A stretch of DNA of 6,651 bases from contig CAMYWZ010000061.1 of NCBI GenBank assembly GCA_947302945.1, forward strand, positions 1 to 6,651, given 5' to 3'. Both the position numbers and the translations under genes were made by a program. This document shows positions 6,514-6,651 of this stretch, in pieces (position 1 is the first letter of the stretch; the number at the start of each line of letters is the position of its first letter). A model generated the notes under the pieces. That model was not told the origin of the DNA. It saw only the letters and a program-made list of their open reading frames with translations, and searched no databases. Source of the stretch: an uncultured Bacillota bacterium (GTDB lineage Bacteria > Bacillota > Clostridia > Peptostreptococcales > Anaerovoracaceae).

Positions 6514-6651
6514 ATGAAAGATGATTTTGTGAAAATAGACGACCTCGGCCTGTCCGAAGCAGAGCTCTTCTCAAGAGTTGAGCTTGACGATCTTGCCTCG
6601 GAGAAGATAACCGCGCCCCGCTATTCCTACTGGCGCTCGGTAATAAGGGTA
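6514..6651 (+). CDS. Second peptide ABC transporter permease subunit (DppC/OppC type), 3' end missing
   Basis: An open frame starts 4 nt after the first permease gene and runs off the window; 46 residues are visible, beginning MKDDFVKIDDLGLSEAELF. This part is acidic and hydrophilic, and ends in YSYWRSVIRV, a basic-aromatic stretch that usually leads into TM1 of DppC/OppC proteins. The fold-defining part lies outside the window, so the call rests on gene order (binding protein, B permease, C permease) and on the general look of the N-terminus. An extended cytoplasmic N-terminus is normal for this subunit. It should form the transmembrane channel together with the preceding gene product. Confidence 0.75.
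   Translation, partial: MKDDFVKIDDLGLSEAELFSRVELDDLASEKITAPRYSYWRSVIRV

Overview
The window looks like chromosomal DNA of an anaerobic Gram-positive bacterium, most likely a member of the Clostridia or a related Firmicutes lineage. The grounds are a eukaryote-like (type 2) isoleucyl-tRNA synthetase, a typical Gram-positive lipoprotein signal peptide, strong AGGAGG ribosome binding, and an unusually long peptide-transporter permease of a kind I know from Clostridia and related groups. Genus and species cannot be read from the sequence. All real genes lie on the + strand. I see no RNA gene, mobile element or CRISPR array.

Layout: (1) nt 1-2366 is the 3' three quarters of ileS, closed by a rho-independent terminator at about 2396-2433. 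(2) nt 2367-2669 is a non-coding, AT-rich gap. It holds that terminator, a short inverted repeat that could be an operator, and a near-consensus sigma-A promoter (TTGACA, 18 nt, CATAAT). (3) nt 2670-4838 encodes a 722-residue solute-binding lipoprotein of the oligopeptide (OppA/DppA, SBP_bac_5) family. (4) nt 4839-4925 is a short gap with a perfect 13-bp hairpin. (5) nt 4926-6509 encodes the first permease subunit, 527 residues, with a very large extracytoplasmic insertion. (6) nt 6514 to the window end is the start of the second permease subunit, cut off by the window.

Genes 3, 5 and 6 form the beginning of a peptide (or similar small solute) ABC importer operon. The lipoprotein captures substrate outside the membrane and the two permeases form the channel. 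The ATPases (OppD/OppF type) would be expected downstream. The intergenic hairpin and the contrast in codon bias both fit much higher expression of the binding protein than of the permease.

The most striking observation is that the binding protein appears circularly permuted. The segment that forms the C-terminus of ordinary OppA proteins lies at the N-terminus, just after the lipobox. The chain then ends shortly after the conserved GWxxDYxDPxTxL motif, where an ordinary OppA would continue for about 100 residues. Its partner permease also departs from the usual layout, so the two may have changed together.
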